From positions 1 through 10,738 of the forward strand of contig CAZIAK010000085.1 of assembly GCA_964537035.1 (NCBI GenBank): a stretch of 10,738 bases of DNA, written 5' to 3'. The stretch is from CAZIAK01 sp964537035 (lineage in GTDB: Bacteria > Planctomycetota > B15-G4). The notes below the pieces were generated by a model that saw nothing but the letters and a program-made list of their open reading frames with translations, did not search any database and had not been told where the DNA came from. The first letter of the stretch is position 1. Each line of letters opens with the position of its first letter. This document shows, one piece after another, positions 1 to 6,752 of the stretch. The translations under genes were made by a program, and so were the position numbers.

Positions 1-2
1 GC

Positions 3-1469
3 TCAATCGACAGGCGAAACCTGCGTGGGATGCCCATCGAGGTCGACGGCGAAGCTGAACAGCACGTCGCCGTTGCCCCCGCCGCCCAAGGTGCTGGTCG
101 TCGTGCGCACGTACTCGAAGAGCAGGCGCACGTCGGGCTCGACGGTCACCCTGAAGTAGCCCACCTTCTTGGTGCCGGTCACGTCCGTGTCGTACTCGGG
201 GACGCCGTCACCGTCGTAGTCCATGCCGTCGATGTACCACTGCTTCGCCGCCGCGGGAGGGGCCACCCCGGACGCCCGACCACCGATGAGATAGGTCACG
301 CCCTGGCCCACACCGTCGGGGCCGAGCTTCTCGCCCCAGGCCGAGACGTGATCCTGAAACGACAGGAACACCTGCACGCCGTAGGCCATGAACAGCTCAT
401 GGAGCTGAGCCTGCTCGCCCAGGAACGTGCCCCGTGACGTGCCGTCGTCTGTAGCCGTGATGCCGCCGCGGCCTTTCTGCGTGGCCACGTTCGGGTCGAA
501 CAGCCCGCCCAGCAGATGCTCGGCGGTGACGATCTTGAAGGGCGCGTCCGAGCGGGCCAGGGTGCGCCGCAGCCAGGTCAGCTGGGTGGCGCCCAGGGTC
601 CATTCGTCGGCGCTCACGGGCTTGGTCGTGGTGTGCCGATGGATGTCGAGCACCACCAACAACAGGTCGCCTGCCTCCACGGCAAAGTAGCCGCCCTTGG
701 GCCCGCCGTTGTAGCTCTTGGCAGCCAGGGGAACATGACGGCGCCGAGCAGCCTCGCTCCAGCGGGGCGTCTCGTTGGTCAGCCAACCCTGCTCGCCTTC
801 GTGATCGCCCAGGGCCAGCAGCAGCGGCAGGTCGGCACCGAGGGAGCCCAGCAGGTCGGGCTGCAACACCCGGCGCCAGCGCAGCAAGGCGTCGGCGAAG
901 TTCTTCACCGAGCCGCCGCTCACCGGGGCGCCGTCGACCGTGCAAGCCGAGCACGAGCCGCACTTGGTCATGGCGATGTCCGTGCCCAGGAGCATGAAAC
1001 TCAGGCTGGGATCGTCGCCGATGTTCTCCAGGGTCTGCAGCAGCAGATCGAGAGGCGGGGGTGATCCACCGCAGGTGCCCTTTGCCCAGATCGCGTAGGT
1101 GTGGGTGTCAGCGGCGACGGCGAAGCTGAACGGCGTGCCGCGCTGGGGAAGCGTGGTGACCCGATGCAGCGGGCGGGGTTCAGGAGCCTCGCGCACGTAG
1201 ACCTGGTAGAGGATCTGTCCCCCGGGTTCGACGCTGGTCAGGGGCACGTTGAGCGGGCGCCCCGGGTGAGCGAGCAGGACGTCGGTCTGAAACTCCAGGG
1301 GCTCGGCGGCTCCCCAGGCCACGACGACGTGCAGCTGGCGCGCGGGGACGAGGGTCAGCACCACGCTGTCGACGGTGGGGTGATAGACCATCTCCTCCAC
1401 GTGAAAGAGAGGTTCGTCCCCCACCAGCGGGGCGAGCATCAACGCAGAGAGGAGCAACGGGATCAGCAT
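3..1469 (-). CDS. Exported calcineurin-like metallophosphoesterase
   Basis: Probable phosphoesterase of the calcineurin-like (purple-acid-phosphatase-related) superfamily, 488 aa, exported or periplasmic. I chose the ATG at 1469 because a hydrophobic signal-like segment (LIPLLLSALMLAPLVG, residues 2-17) follows at once. The frame stays open to 1613, but that extension is Pro/Arg-rich and not protein-like. No Shine-Dalgarno is visible. Residues about 30-105 look like a beta-rich N-terminal domain. The catalytic part follows: DTH at 121-123 (DxH motif), GTD at 162-164 where GD is usual, GDHE at 221-224 (the GNHE block with Asn replaced by Asp), His318 in TAEHLL, and QDH at 372-374 where GHxH is usual. 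An insertion between the first two blocks carries Cys133, and Cys170, 173 and 176 follow the second block. A DxDGDGxxE calcium-loop-like stretch lies at 417-425. The stop is the TGA at 3-5, so the gene is complete. Substrate unknown; activity uncertain because several metal ligands deviate. Confidence 0.8.
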   Translation of the reverse strand: MLIPLLLSALMLAPLVGDEPLFHVEEMVYHPTVDSVVLTLVPARQLHVVVAWGAAEPLEFQTDVLLAHPGRPLNVPLTSVEPGGQILYQVYVREAPEPRPLHRVTTLPQRGTPFSFAVAADTHTYAIWAKGTCGGSPPPLDLLLQTLENIGDDPSLSFMLLGTDIAMTKCGSCSACTVDGAPVSGGSVKNFADALLRWRRVLQPDLLGSLGADLPLLLALGDHEGEQGWLTNETPRWSEAARRRHVPLAAKSYNGGPKGGYFAVEAGDLLLVVLDIHRHTTTKPVSADEWTLGATQLTWLRRTLARSDAPFKIVTAEHLLGGLFDPNVATQKGRGGITATDDGTSRGTFLGEQAQLHELFMAYGVQVFLSFQDHVSAWGEKLGPDGVGQGVTYLIGGRASGVAPPAAAKQWYIDGMDYDGDGVPEYDTDVTGTKKVGYFRVTVEPDVRLLFEYVRTTTSTLGGGGNGDVLFSFAVDLDGHPTQVSPVD

Positions 1470-1537
1470 GGGGTGAGCGGCGGGGAGGGAGCGTCGCGGC
1501 CCTCCTGGCGGCGGCGGGCAGGGGTTTACTCTACCTC

Positions 1538-1615
1538 GGTTGGTGGGGAGCGGGGTGAAACGGCGTGGCAACGGCCGTGTGACCTGCCGAAGGATTGGCG
1601 AGCCCCCTACCAACC
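1538..1615. other. Long-loop inverted repeat between helicase and phosphoesterase genes
   Basis: The arm GGTTGGTGGGG at 1538-1548 is complementary to CCCCCTACCAACC at 1603-1615, with a T bulge and one extra C, enclosing about 54 bases. Inside lies a smaller hairpin, ACGGC at 1560-1564 with GCCGT at 1575-1579. The structure begins 5 bases after the helicase stop on the minus strand and lies in the 151-bp gap before the phosphoesterase start. There is no T-run after either arm, so it is not a classical terminator. It could shape the helicase 3' end or the phosphoesterase leader, or be chance in GC-rich DNA. Confidence 0.35.
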
Positions 1616-1620
1616 TCGCG

Positions 1621-3924
1621 TCACGCAGGCTCCAGCCGCGCGTACTCCGCCATCAGCTGCTTCTCGCCGCAGCGCTCGAAGCGCACGGTGATACGCGCCG
1701 ACGCTCCGGAGCCGCTCACGCTCATCACCACGCCCGGGCCGAAGTGCGCGTGACGCACGGCCTGGCCTCGTCGGGGGATCTGAACGTCGAGGTAGTCGTC
1801 GGCCTCGGGCACGTATTCGGCGGAGGCTGACGGCGAGCTGTCGGAGACCTCCCAGGGCTCGGCGCTGGGCCCTTTGCGGTTGCCCCAGCCGCCCTCGGCG
1901 AAGCCTCCACTGAAGCGGCCCTGTGCGCCGGTGCGATCGTCCCACTTGATGGCGTCGGCGGGGAGCTCGTCCAGGAAGCGCGACGGGGCGCTGGGCATCC
2001 ACTGGCCGTGCAACATGCGTCGGCCGGCGCGGCTCAGGGTCAGGTGGCGCATGGCTCGGGTCATGCCCACGTAGCAGAGGCGGCGTTCTTCTTGGATGTC
2101 CTCTTCGCTCTCGAGCGAACGCTGGTGTGGCAGCACGCCCTCCTCCATGCCCACCACGAACACCGCCGGATACTCGAGCCCCTTGGCCGCGTGCAGGGTC
2201 ATCAGGGTGAGCCGGTCGGGTGAGTGCTCGTAGCGGTCGACATCAGCCACCAGCGCCGTCTCTTCGAGGAAGCCCGACACCGTGGGCGTTGCGGCGGAGC
2301 GACTATAGGCCGCCAACGCCGCCGCCAGCTCCTCGACGTTCTCGACCCGGTCGATGCCGTCGCTGCCGCCGAAGTCGCGCAGGTAGGCCTCGAAGGCCGT
2401 GGCGTCCATGATCTTGCGCAGCAGCTCTTCGGGCTCGACCGTCTCCAGGTCTTTCGAAAGCTCGTCGAGCAGCTTGCTGAAGGCCACCAGGGCCTTGCGC
2501 GGTCGGGCGGTGATGTGGGGGCACTCCGCCGCCCGGCGGGCCGCCTCCCGAGGGCCGATGCCCTGAGGCAACGCCCAGGCCCGCAGCTTCTCGATGGACG
2601 TCTTGCCGATGCCGCGAGTGGGCACATTGAGGATGCGCAGGAACGAAACGGTGTCCTTCGGGTTGGCCAGCACCTTGAGGTAGGCCAGCAGGTCCTTGAC
2701 CTCTTTGCGCTCGTAGAACTCGAGGGCGCCCACGATCTCGTAGGGCAGGTTGTGCAGGCGCAGGGCCCGCTCGAGCGCACGAGACAGGGCGTTGGTGCGA
2801 TAGAAGATGGCCACGTCGCTGAGGGGCAGCTCTTCTTCGCGCTGCAGGCGCTGCACCTCGCGCACCACGGCGTCGACCTCGCTCTCTTCGTCGTCTGCGG
2901 CCAAGACGGTGATCTTGTGGCCGTCGCCCAGCTCGCTCCAGAGCCCGCCCAGCAGACGCCCGCTGTTGTGGCTGATCACCGCGGAGGCCGCGGCGAGAAT
3001 GTGGTTGGTGCTGCGGTAGTTCTGCTCCAGTCGCACCACGTGAGCACCGGCGAAATCGCTCTCGAAGTCGAGGATGTTCTGCACCCTCGCCCCACGCCAG
3101 CGGTAGATCGACTGGTCAGGGTCGCCCGTCGCGCACATGTTGTTGTGGAACGACGCGATGTCCCGGGCGATGCGGTACTGGATCATGTTCGTGTCCTGGT
3201 ACTCATCGACCAGCACGTAGCGGTAGCGCTCGCGGTACTTCTGCAGCGACGGCTCATGATCGCGGAACAGCTCGACGGTCTTGAGCAACAGGTCGTCGAA
3301 GTCGACGGCGTTGGCCTCGGCAAGCGCGTCGACGTAGCGCCCGAAGACCCGGCCCACCACCTGCTCGTAGGCCGACTGGGCCCCCGCCGCCGCTTCGTCC
3401 GGGGGGATGCCGTCATTCTTCAGCCGGGACACGCCAGACAACAGCGCCCGGGGACGAAAGGCCTGGGTGTCGATGCCCATCTCGTGGCTCAGATCCTTGA
3501 TCAGCGAGACCTGGTCATTGCTGTCGTAGATCGAGTAGCCCCGGGTGAGCCCCACGTGCTCGCCGTCGATGCGCAGCACCCGAGCGCAGAAGGCGTGAAA
3601 GGTCGCCAGGGTCACCTGGCCCTCGCCCACCAAGGCCTCGACCCGCTCGCGCATCTCCCCCGCGGCCTTGTTCGTGAACGTGATGGCCAGGATCTCCCAG
3701 GGCTTCACGCCCTTCTGGATCAGGCGGGCGATGCGCCGGGTGATCACCCGGGTCTTGCCCGATCCGGCACCGGCCACGATCAGCAGCGGGCCGTCCCCGT
3801 GCTCTACCGCCTCGCGCTGGGCAGGGTTGAGGTCGTCGAGCAGCGGGTCGGTGGACGTCACGGTGGGTCTCGCATCAGGGGGACCCTGGCCATGATAGGC
3901 CAGCTCGACGGCAGATCGAGGCAC
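1621..3924 (-). CDS. pcrA: UvrD/PcrA-type superfamily 1A DNA helicase
   Basis: ATP-driven 3'-5' single-strand DNA translocase/helicase of the Rep/UvrD/PcrA group, acting in the cytoplasm in excision repair, replication restart and clearing of proteins from DNA. The 767-aa product has every expected block in order: Q-motif region LNPAQREAV (32-40), Walker A AGAGSGKT (51-58), TFTNKAAGEM (82-91), TFHAFC (108-113), Walker B VLVDEYQDTN (237-246), GDPDQSIYRWRGA (267-279), LEQNYRST (299-306), motif V TLHAAKGLEYPAVFV (576-590) and motif VI EERRLCYVGMTRA (612-624). A C-terminal Tudor-like FGPG segment (about 723-766) is typical of PcrA/UvrD and binds RNA polymerase in studied members. The start is either the GTG at 3924 or the GTG at 3861, which gives the usual short lead before the Q motif; neither has a clear Shine-Dalgarno. 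Length is normal and no disruption is seen. Sequence alone does not separate PcrA from UvrD naming. Confidence 0.96.
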   Translation of the reverse strand: MPRSAVELAYHGQGPPDARPTVTSTDPLLDDLNPAQREAVEHGDGPLLIVAGAGSGKTRVITRRIARLIQKGVKPWEILAITFTNKAAGEMRERVEALVGEGQVTLATFHAFCARVLRIDGEHVGLTRGYSIYDSNDQVSLIKDLSHEMGIDTQAFRPRALLSGVSRLKNDGIPPDEAAAGAQSAYEQVVGRVFGRYVDALAEANAVDFDDLLLKTVELFRDHEPSLQKYRERYRYVLVDEYQDTNMIQYRIARDIASFHNNMCATGDPDQSIYRWRGARVQNILDFESDFAGAHVVRLEQNYRSTNHILAAASAVISHNSGRLLGGLWSELGDGHKITVLAADDEESEVDAVVREVQRLQREEELPLSDVAIFYRTNALSRALERALRLHNLPYEIVGALEFYERKEVKDLLAYLKVLANPKDTVSFLRILNVPTRGIGKTSIEKLRAWALPQGIGPREAARRAAECPHITARPRKALVAFSKLLDELSKDLETVEPEELLRKIMDATAFEAYLRDFGGSDGIDRVENVEELAAALAAYSRSAATPTVSGFLEETALVADVDRYEHSPDRLTLMTLHAAKGLEYPAVFVVGMEEGVLPHQRSLESEEDIQEERRLCYVGMTRAMRHLTLSRAGRRMLHGQWMPSAPSRFLDELPADAIKWDDRTGAQGRFSGGFAEGGWGNRKGPSAEPWEVSDSSPSASAEYVPEADDYLDVQIPRRGQAVRHAHFGPGVVMSVSGSGASARITVRFERCGEKQLMAEYARLEPA

Positions 3925-3938
3925 CCATCAACAACCGC

Positions 3939-3969
3939 GCGCCGGCACCCCCTCAGGGAGCACCGGCGC
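3939..3969 (-). terminator. Strong hairpin ending the sigma-factor operon
   Basis: A 14-position stem, GCGCCGGTGCTCCC pairing with GGGGGTGCCGGCGC around a TGA loop, read on the minus strand. The seven outer pairs are Watson-Crick; the inner half includes three G-T wobbles. It lies 30 bases after the stop of the exported-protein gene and 14 bases before the helicase GTG. The following minus-strand sequence has GTTGTTG rather than a true U-tract. Best read as a terminator or 3'-end stabiliser for the upstream operon; partial read-through into the helicase gene is possible. Confidence 0.6.
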
Positions 3970-3999
3970 GTCAGGTCGAATCGAAGGTCGCGGCTGCTG

Positions 4000-4752
4000 C
4001 TACTGCGTGACGACCTCGATGGAGCCTCCCAGGGTCGAGACCCTGGCGGCGGTGATGTGCATCTGGCCCGCGCTGTCGAGGGAGCCGACGACCCAGCTCA
4101 CCCGCACGTCCTCGCCGTTCGGCGCCAACGTGGCGGCCTTCAGCTGCACGAGCTTGGCGAACTCATCCAGGTCGAGAACCATCGGGTCAGCGACCGAGTG
4201 CCACTGGTCGAGCAGCACGCTGTTGTTCAACAGGGCCCCAAGACTTGCGTCGGGATCACTGTCGACCACGACGAAGGCAACGCTCGCCACCGAGTCGACC
4301 GGGCTGTGCAGCTGCCGGTCGAAGGGGCTCTGCTCAGGAAGCAGGAGACCGCCTTGCAAGGCCACCTGACCCTGCTCGGCCGCAGCGGACACGCCCAGGC
4401 CAGACGACTGAGTCGCCTGGGTGGCAGAGTTGCTGGCATCCGAGGTGTCGATGGACAGTGCCTGACTCTCATCAGCGCTGATCGTCACCCGACCCAAGGC
4501 AGCGTCGGACGCTTCGACAATGATGGTGTCGGTGCCCGCCAAGGACACGATGCTGAGGCCGCTACCCTGGCTGGTCTGCTGGTCGCCTGGACCGCCAGAA
4601 CCGCCTGGCCCTGGGTCTTGCAACCCGGGCAGGTCGAGGCCGCCATCGTTGTCGCCGAACGGCGTGGCTGTCGGTGAGGTGGCAATCAGCAACGTCGCCA
4701 CGCAGAGAGCGGAGGTCAGAGAACGCCGGTTGTTGGTGTGCATGGGCTTCAT
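4000..4752 (-). CDS. Small exported protein of unknown function, third gene of the sigma operon
   Basis: I do not recognise the family. The 250-aa product starts with a basic n-region (HTNNRRS) and a hydrophobic core (ALCVATLLIA, 16-25) ending near ATPFG, a Sec-type signal peptide. A Gly/Pro-rich linker (about 44-57) follows, then a Ser/Thr/Ala/Gln-rich acidic region (to about 130) and a more ordered-looking, beta-prone C-terminal half. The only cysteine is in the signal region, which does not match a good lipobox, so a soluble periplasmic or secreted protein is most likely. The ATG at 4752 sits 12 bp after the anti-sigma-like stop, with GGGTGA 6 bases upstream as a plausible weak ribosome site; the ATG at 4743 is an in-frame alternative. 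The spacing puts it in the sigma-factor operon, whose end is marked by the hairpin at 3939-3969. It could be an envelope effector or signal-sensing partner; that is inference from position only. Confidence 0.75.
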   Translation of the reverse strand: MKPMHTNNRRSLTSALCVATLLIATSPTATPFGDNDGGLDLPGLQDPGPGGSGGPGDQQTSQGSGLSIVSLAGTDTIIVEASDAALGRVTISADESQALSIDTSDASNSATQATQSSGLGVSAAAEQGQVALQGGLLLPEQSPFDRQLHSPVDSVASVAFVVVDSDPDASLGALLNNSVLLDQWHSVADPMVLDLDEFAKLVQLKAATLAPNGEDVRVSWVVGSLDSAGQMHITAARVSTLGGSIEVVTQ

Positions 4753-4764
4753 GGTGTCACCCGT

Positions 4765-5841
4765 TCAAACGTTGAAAAGCGCCGGAACATTTTGGCAGAG
4801 GTCGTGGTGGAACTCAGCATTGGCTCCCAGGACTGCCTGGAAGGTCTGCTTCTTGGAGATCAGGCTCTGAATCTGAGCCAGCTTGGCGGGGAAGCGATCG
4901 ACGAGGGCAGAGAAGTGCTCGACCGATTCATCGACCATGCCAGCCTTGGCACAGCTCACAGGTAGGTTGACGAAGCTCTGTAGCAACCGGGTGGCGTCCG
5001 TCGCCGAGACCCGACTGATCACTTCGGTGTAGCACTCGACCGCCGAGCGGTAGTCGCCCCGGTCTTCGTGCAGCTTGCCCAGGCCTTGCAGGCCCATGAG
5101 CCGCAACAGCTCGGTGCGCCCCTGTTGGTGGACCCGCTCGAACTGGGTCATGGCCCGGCCCCCGTGGCCCAGCATCATGAAGTGCAGGCCCAGGTAGAGG
5201 CGGGCTTCGTCGACGGTGTCGTCGAGGGCCAGGGCCTCTTCGAGGAAGGCCTTGCCCTTGGCGAAGGCGGCCGCGCGACCCTTGCCTGACGCGGCGAAGA
5301 GCTTGCGGGAGCGGCGGAAGACGCCGCCCTGTTCGCCATGGTTGCCGGCTGCGGCCAGATCGTCGTGCTTGAACATGACCCGGCGGGCTTCGGCTTCTGA
5401 CTTGCGCACGTCGCGGGGACGACTGCAGCGCACCTGGATCTCGCGATCGGCGGGCTGGCTGCGGTTGGCGAGCAGCACGTAGGCCTTGCCGATCTCGTAG
5501 AACAGGCGGGCCAGGGACTCTTTCTTGTCGTTGGCCAACACACCCGTGACCGAGGCAAACAGGCTCGAGGGGTCGATGGCGGGGATCGCGGCCTGGCCCT
5601 CCCCACCTGCGTCAGCCGAGGCGTCGCCGGTGTCATCGGTGTCATCGGCATCGTCAAGAGCGGCCGCGGTCAGGCGGTGAAACTCGGACAGCCGGCGCAG
5701 GGCCACCAGGTAGTCAGCACAGCCCTCGCACTGGCGGGTGTGATCGACGAGGCGCAGGGCGTCGCCATCATTCAGCTCCTTGTCGACGAAGGCGTTCAGG
5801 TCGACGACGAAGCTCTTGCAGGGTTCGATTTGGGTCTTCAT
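4765..5841 (-). CDS. Soluble zinc-finger (zf-HC2-like) anti-sigma-type protein with TPR tail
   Basis: Probable regulator of the sigma factor encoded just upstream, 358 aa. I chose the ATG at 5841 because its ATGA overlaps the sigma stop (classic translational coupling) and the protein then begins directly before the zinc domain; the 20 codons further upstream overlap the sigma gene. Residues about 10-50 form a zf-HC2-like domain with His34, Cys38 and Cys41 (HTRQCEGC), the HxxxCxxC signature of anti-sigma factors. An acidic, probably disordered linker at 62-82 follows. From about 188 onward helical repeats resemble TPRs, clearest at 251-280 (LGKLHEDRGDYRSAVECYTEVI) and 286-318. No transmembrane segment is visible, unlike most ECF anti-sigmas, so the protein should be cytoplasmic and could receive its signal through a TPR-bound partner. 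Many zf-HC2/TPR proteins are uncharacterised; inhibition of the sigma factor is inferred from motif and operon position. Confidence 0.85.
   Translation of the reverse strand: MKTQIEPCKSFVVDLNAFVDKELNDGDALRLVDHTRQCEGCADYLVALRRLSEFHRLTAAALDDADDTDDTGDASADAGGEGQAAIPAIDPSSLFASVTGVLANDKKESLARLFYEIGKAYVLLANRSQPADREIQVRCSRPRDVRKSEAEARRVMFKHDDLAAAGNHGEQGGVFRRSRKLFAASGKGRAAAFAKGKAFLEEALALDDTVDEARLYLGLHFMMLGHGGRAMTQFERVHQQGRTELLRLMGLQGLGKLHEDRGDYRSAVECYTEVISRVSATDATRLLQSFVNLPVSCAKAGMVDESVEHFSALVDRFPAKLAQIQSLISKKQTFQAVLGANAEFHHDLCQNVPALFNV
5629..5655. repeat. 9-bp tandem repeat coding the acidic linker
   Basis: GGTGTCATC occurs twice in perfect tandem (5629-5637, 5638-5646), followed by a degenerate third copy GGCATCGTC (5647-5655). 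On the minus strand it encodes the Asp-rich run DDADDTDDT between the zinc finger and the TPR region of the anti-sigma-like protein. The unit length keeps the reading frame, so copy-number change would only alter linker length. Confidence 0.7.
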
Positions 5842-6584
5842 GACACTCGGGTCCCCAAGACGCGGACCATGTACTGGACGATCTTCTTGCGGGCGCGACA
5901 CACGACCATCTTGAAGTTCTCGAGGCGGATGCCCAGGCGCGCGGCGGCATCCTTGTAGCCCAGCTTTTCGATCTCGACCAACTGCAGGGCCAGGCGATCG
6001 CGGTCTTTGAGTTCGGTCTCGTAGGCCTCGAGATAGAGGCAGAGAAGGATGCCGTAGACGCGGCGGCAGGTGACGTCTTGCTCGACGTCTTCGGTGGCCT
6101 GCAGGGGCGAGGCCGCCTTCGTGTCTACCAGCACATCCGCCAGCAGGTCGGCGGGGATGCCATCGCGGTTGGCGGCATTGAGGCTGCGGTAGACCGTGTT
6201 GCGAATGATCGAGTAGGACCAGTTGCGAAACGAGTTGGGCTTGTCGGGCCGAAAGCGCGTGGGGTAGCGGTAGATGGCCAGGAACGCCTCCTGGAGGATG
6301 TCCCCCGGGTCGGCCCGGCTACCGGTCATGCGCATGATGCGGTTGGCGATCAGGGTGAAAGGCCGGACGTTCAGCTCGAACAGCAGGCTGTACGCGGGCA
6401 CACTCTCCAGCTCACGAAAGGTGTCCATGAGCGCGTTGTTCAACGCCTGGACCTCGCAGGTGTCACCAGCAACCGTGCGGACCAACAGAGCATGGCCAGA
6501 CTCCCGAGCCACCACCCGAGCGCGCTCAAGGACGGCGCTCGTGACCATCTCCCGGGGCAGCTGGCTCCTCCGTGCCTTCCTCAC
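5838..6584 (-). CDS. ECF-type RNA polymerase sigma factor
   Basis: Group IV (ECF) sigma-70 family factor, 248 aa, directing RNA polymerase to a special promoter set. Sigma region 2 spans about residues 65-135: a FELNVRPFTLIANRIMR helix, the DPGDILQEAFLAIYR core-binding helix (92-106), then a Trp-containing NWSYSIIRNTVYRSL helix matching the promoter-melting part. Region 4 spans about 199-239 (LVEIEKLGYKDAAARLGI helix-turn-helix, then FKMVVCRARKKI). Two things are unusual: some 60 residues precede region 2, and the region 2-4 linker is long (about 135-198). I chose the GTG at 6584 because AAGGGGGAGG ends 5 bases before it; the GTG at 6587 is only 2 bases away, and the ATG at 6548 has no usable ribosome site. 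The open frame extends to 6752, but that part is Pro/Arg-rich and overlaps the control region. The stop overlaps the anti-sigma start (ATGA), giving a coupled operon. Confidence 0.88.
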   Translation of the reverse strand: MRKARRSQLPREMVTSAVLERARVVARESGHALLVRTVAGDTCEVQALNNALMDTFRELESVPAYSLLFELNVRPFTLIANRIMRMTGSRADPGDILQEAFLAIYRYPTRFRPDKPNSFRNWSYSIIRNTVYRSLNAANRDGIPADLLADVLVDTKAASPLQATEDVEQDVTCRRVYGILLCLYLEAYETELKDRDRLALQLVEIEKLGYKDAAARLGIRLENFKMVVCRARKKIVQYMVRVLGTRVS

Positions 6585-6589
6585 CACGG

Positions 6590-6612
6590 CCTCCCCCTTG
6601 GCCCCATGGGGG
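6590..6612 (-). promoter_or_regulatory. Ribosome binding site of the sigma gene with possible occluding stem
   Basis: On the minus strand AAGGGGGAGG (6599-6590) is an unusually strong Shine-Dalgarno and decides the GTG start at 6584. Ten bases upstream of its G-run lies CCCCC (6612-6608), which can pair with the GGGGG at 6597-6593. CCCCATGGGG at 6602-6611 is also a perfect palindrome and offers a competing fold. Pairing would hide the ribosome site, so translational control of the sigma gene is possible. The complementarity is visible; the control is inference. Confidence 0.5.
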
Positions 6613-6752
6613 TGCCCAGGCTTGGGAGTCTCTTGAGGTTGCAACACGCTACGGCCCCCGGTGATTGGGCTCGACAGACGTCCTCGCGAGCGTTGTCGCG
6701 GATCGGTCCTTCTGGGTTGAATGTACTGAGAGACCACAATGGGGTCACACAA

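Noticed and set aside
1470..1613. N-terminal extension of the phosphoesterase frame
   Set aside because: The added 48 residues are Pro/Arg-rich, and a signal peptide begins exactly at the ATG at 1469.
2224..4677. 817-codon open frame on the plus strand opposite the helicase
   Set aside because: It is antisense to a helicase with all motifs intact and crosses three gene boundaries. Its composition (Gly/Arg/Leu/Val/Gln-rich, no domain) is what GC-rich antisense codons give.
6585..6752. N-terminal extension of the sigma factor frame
   Set aside because: Low-complexity Pro/Arg/Gly-rich codons covering the divergent control region; a strong ribosome site favours the GTG at 6584.
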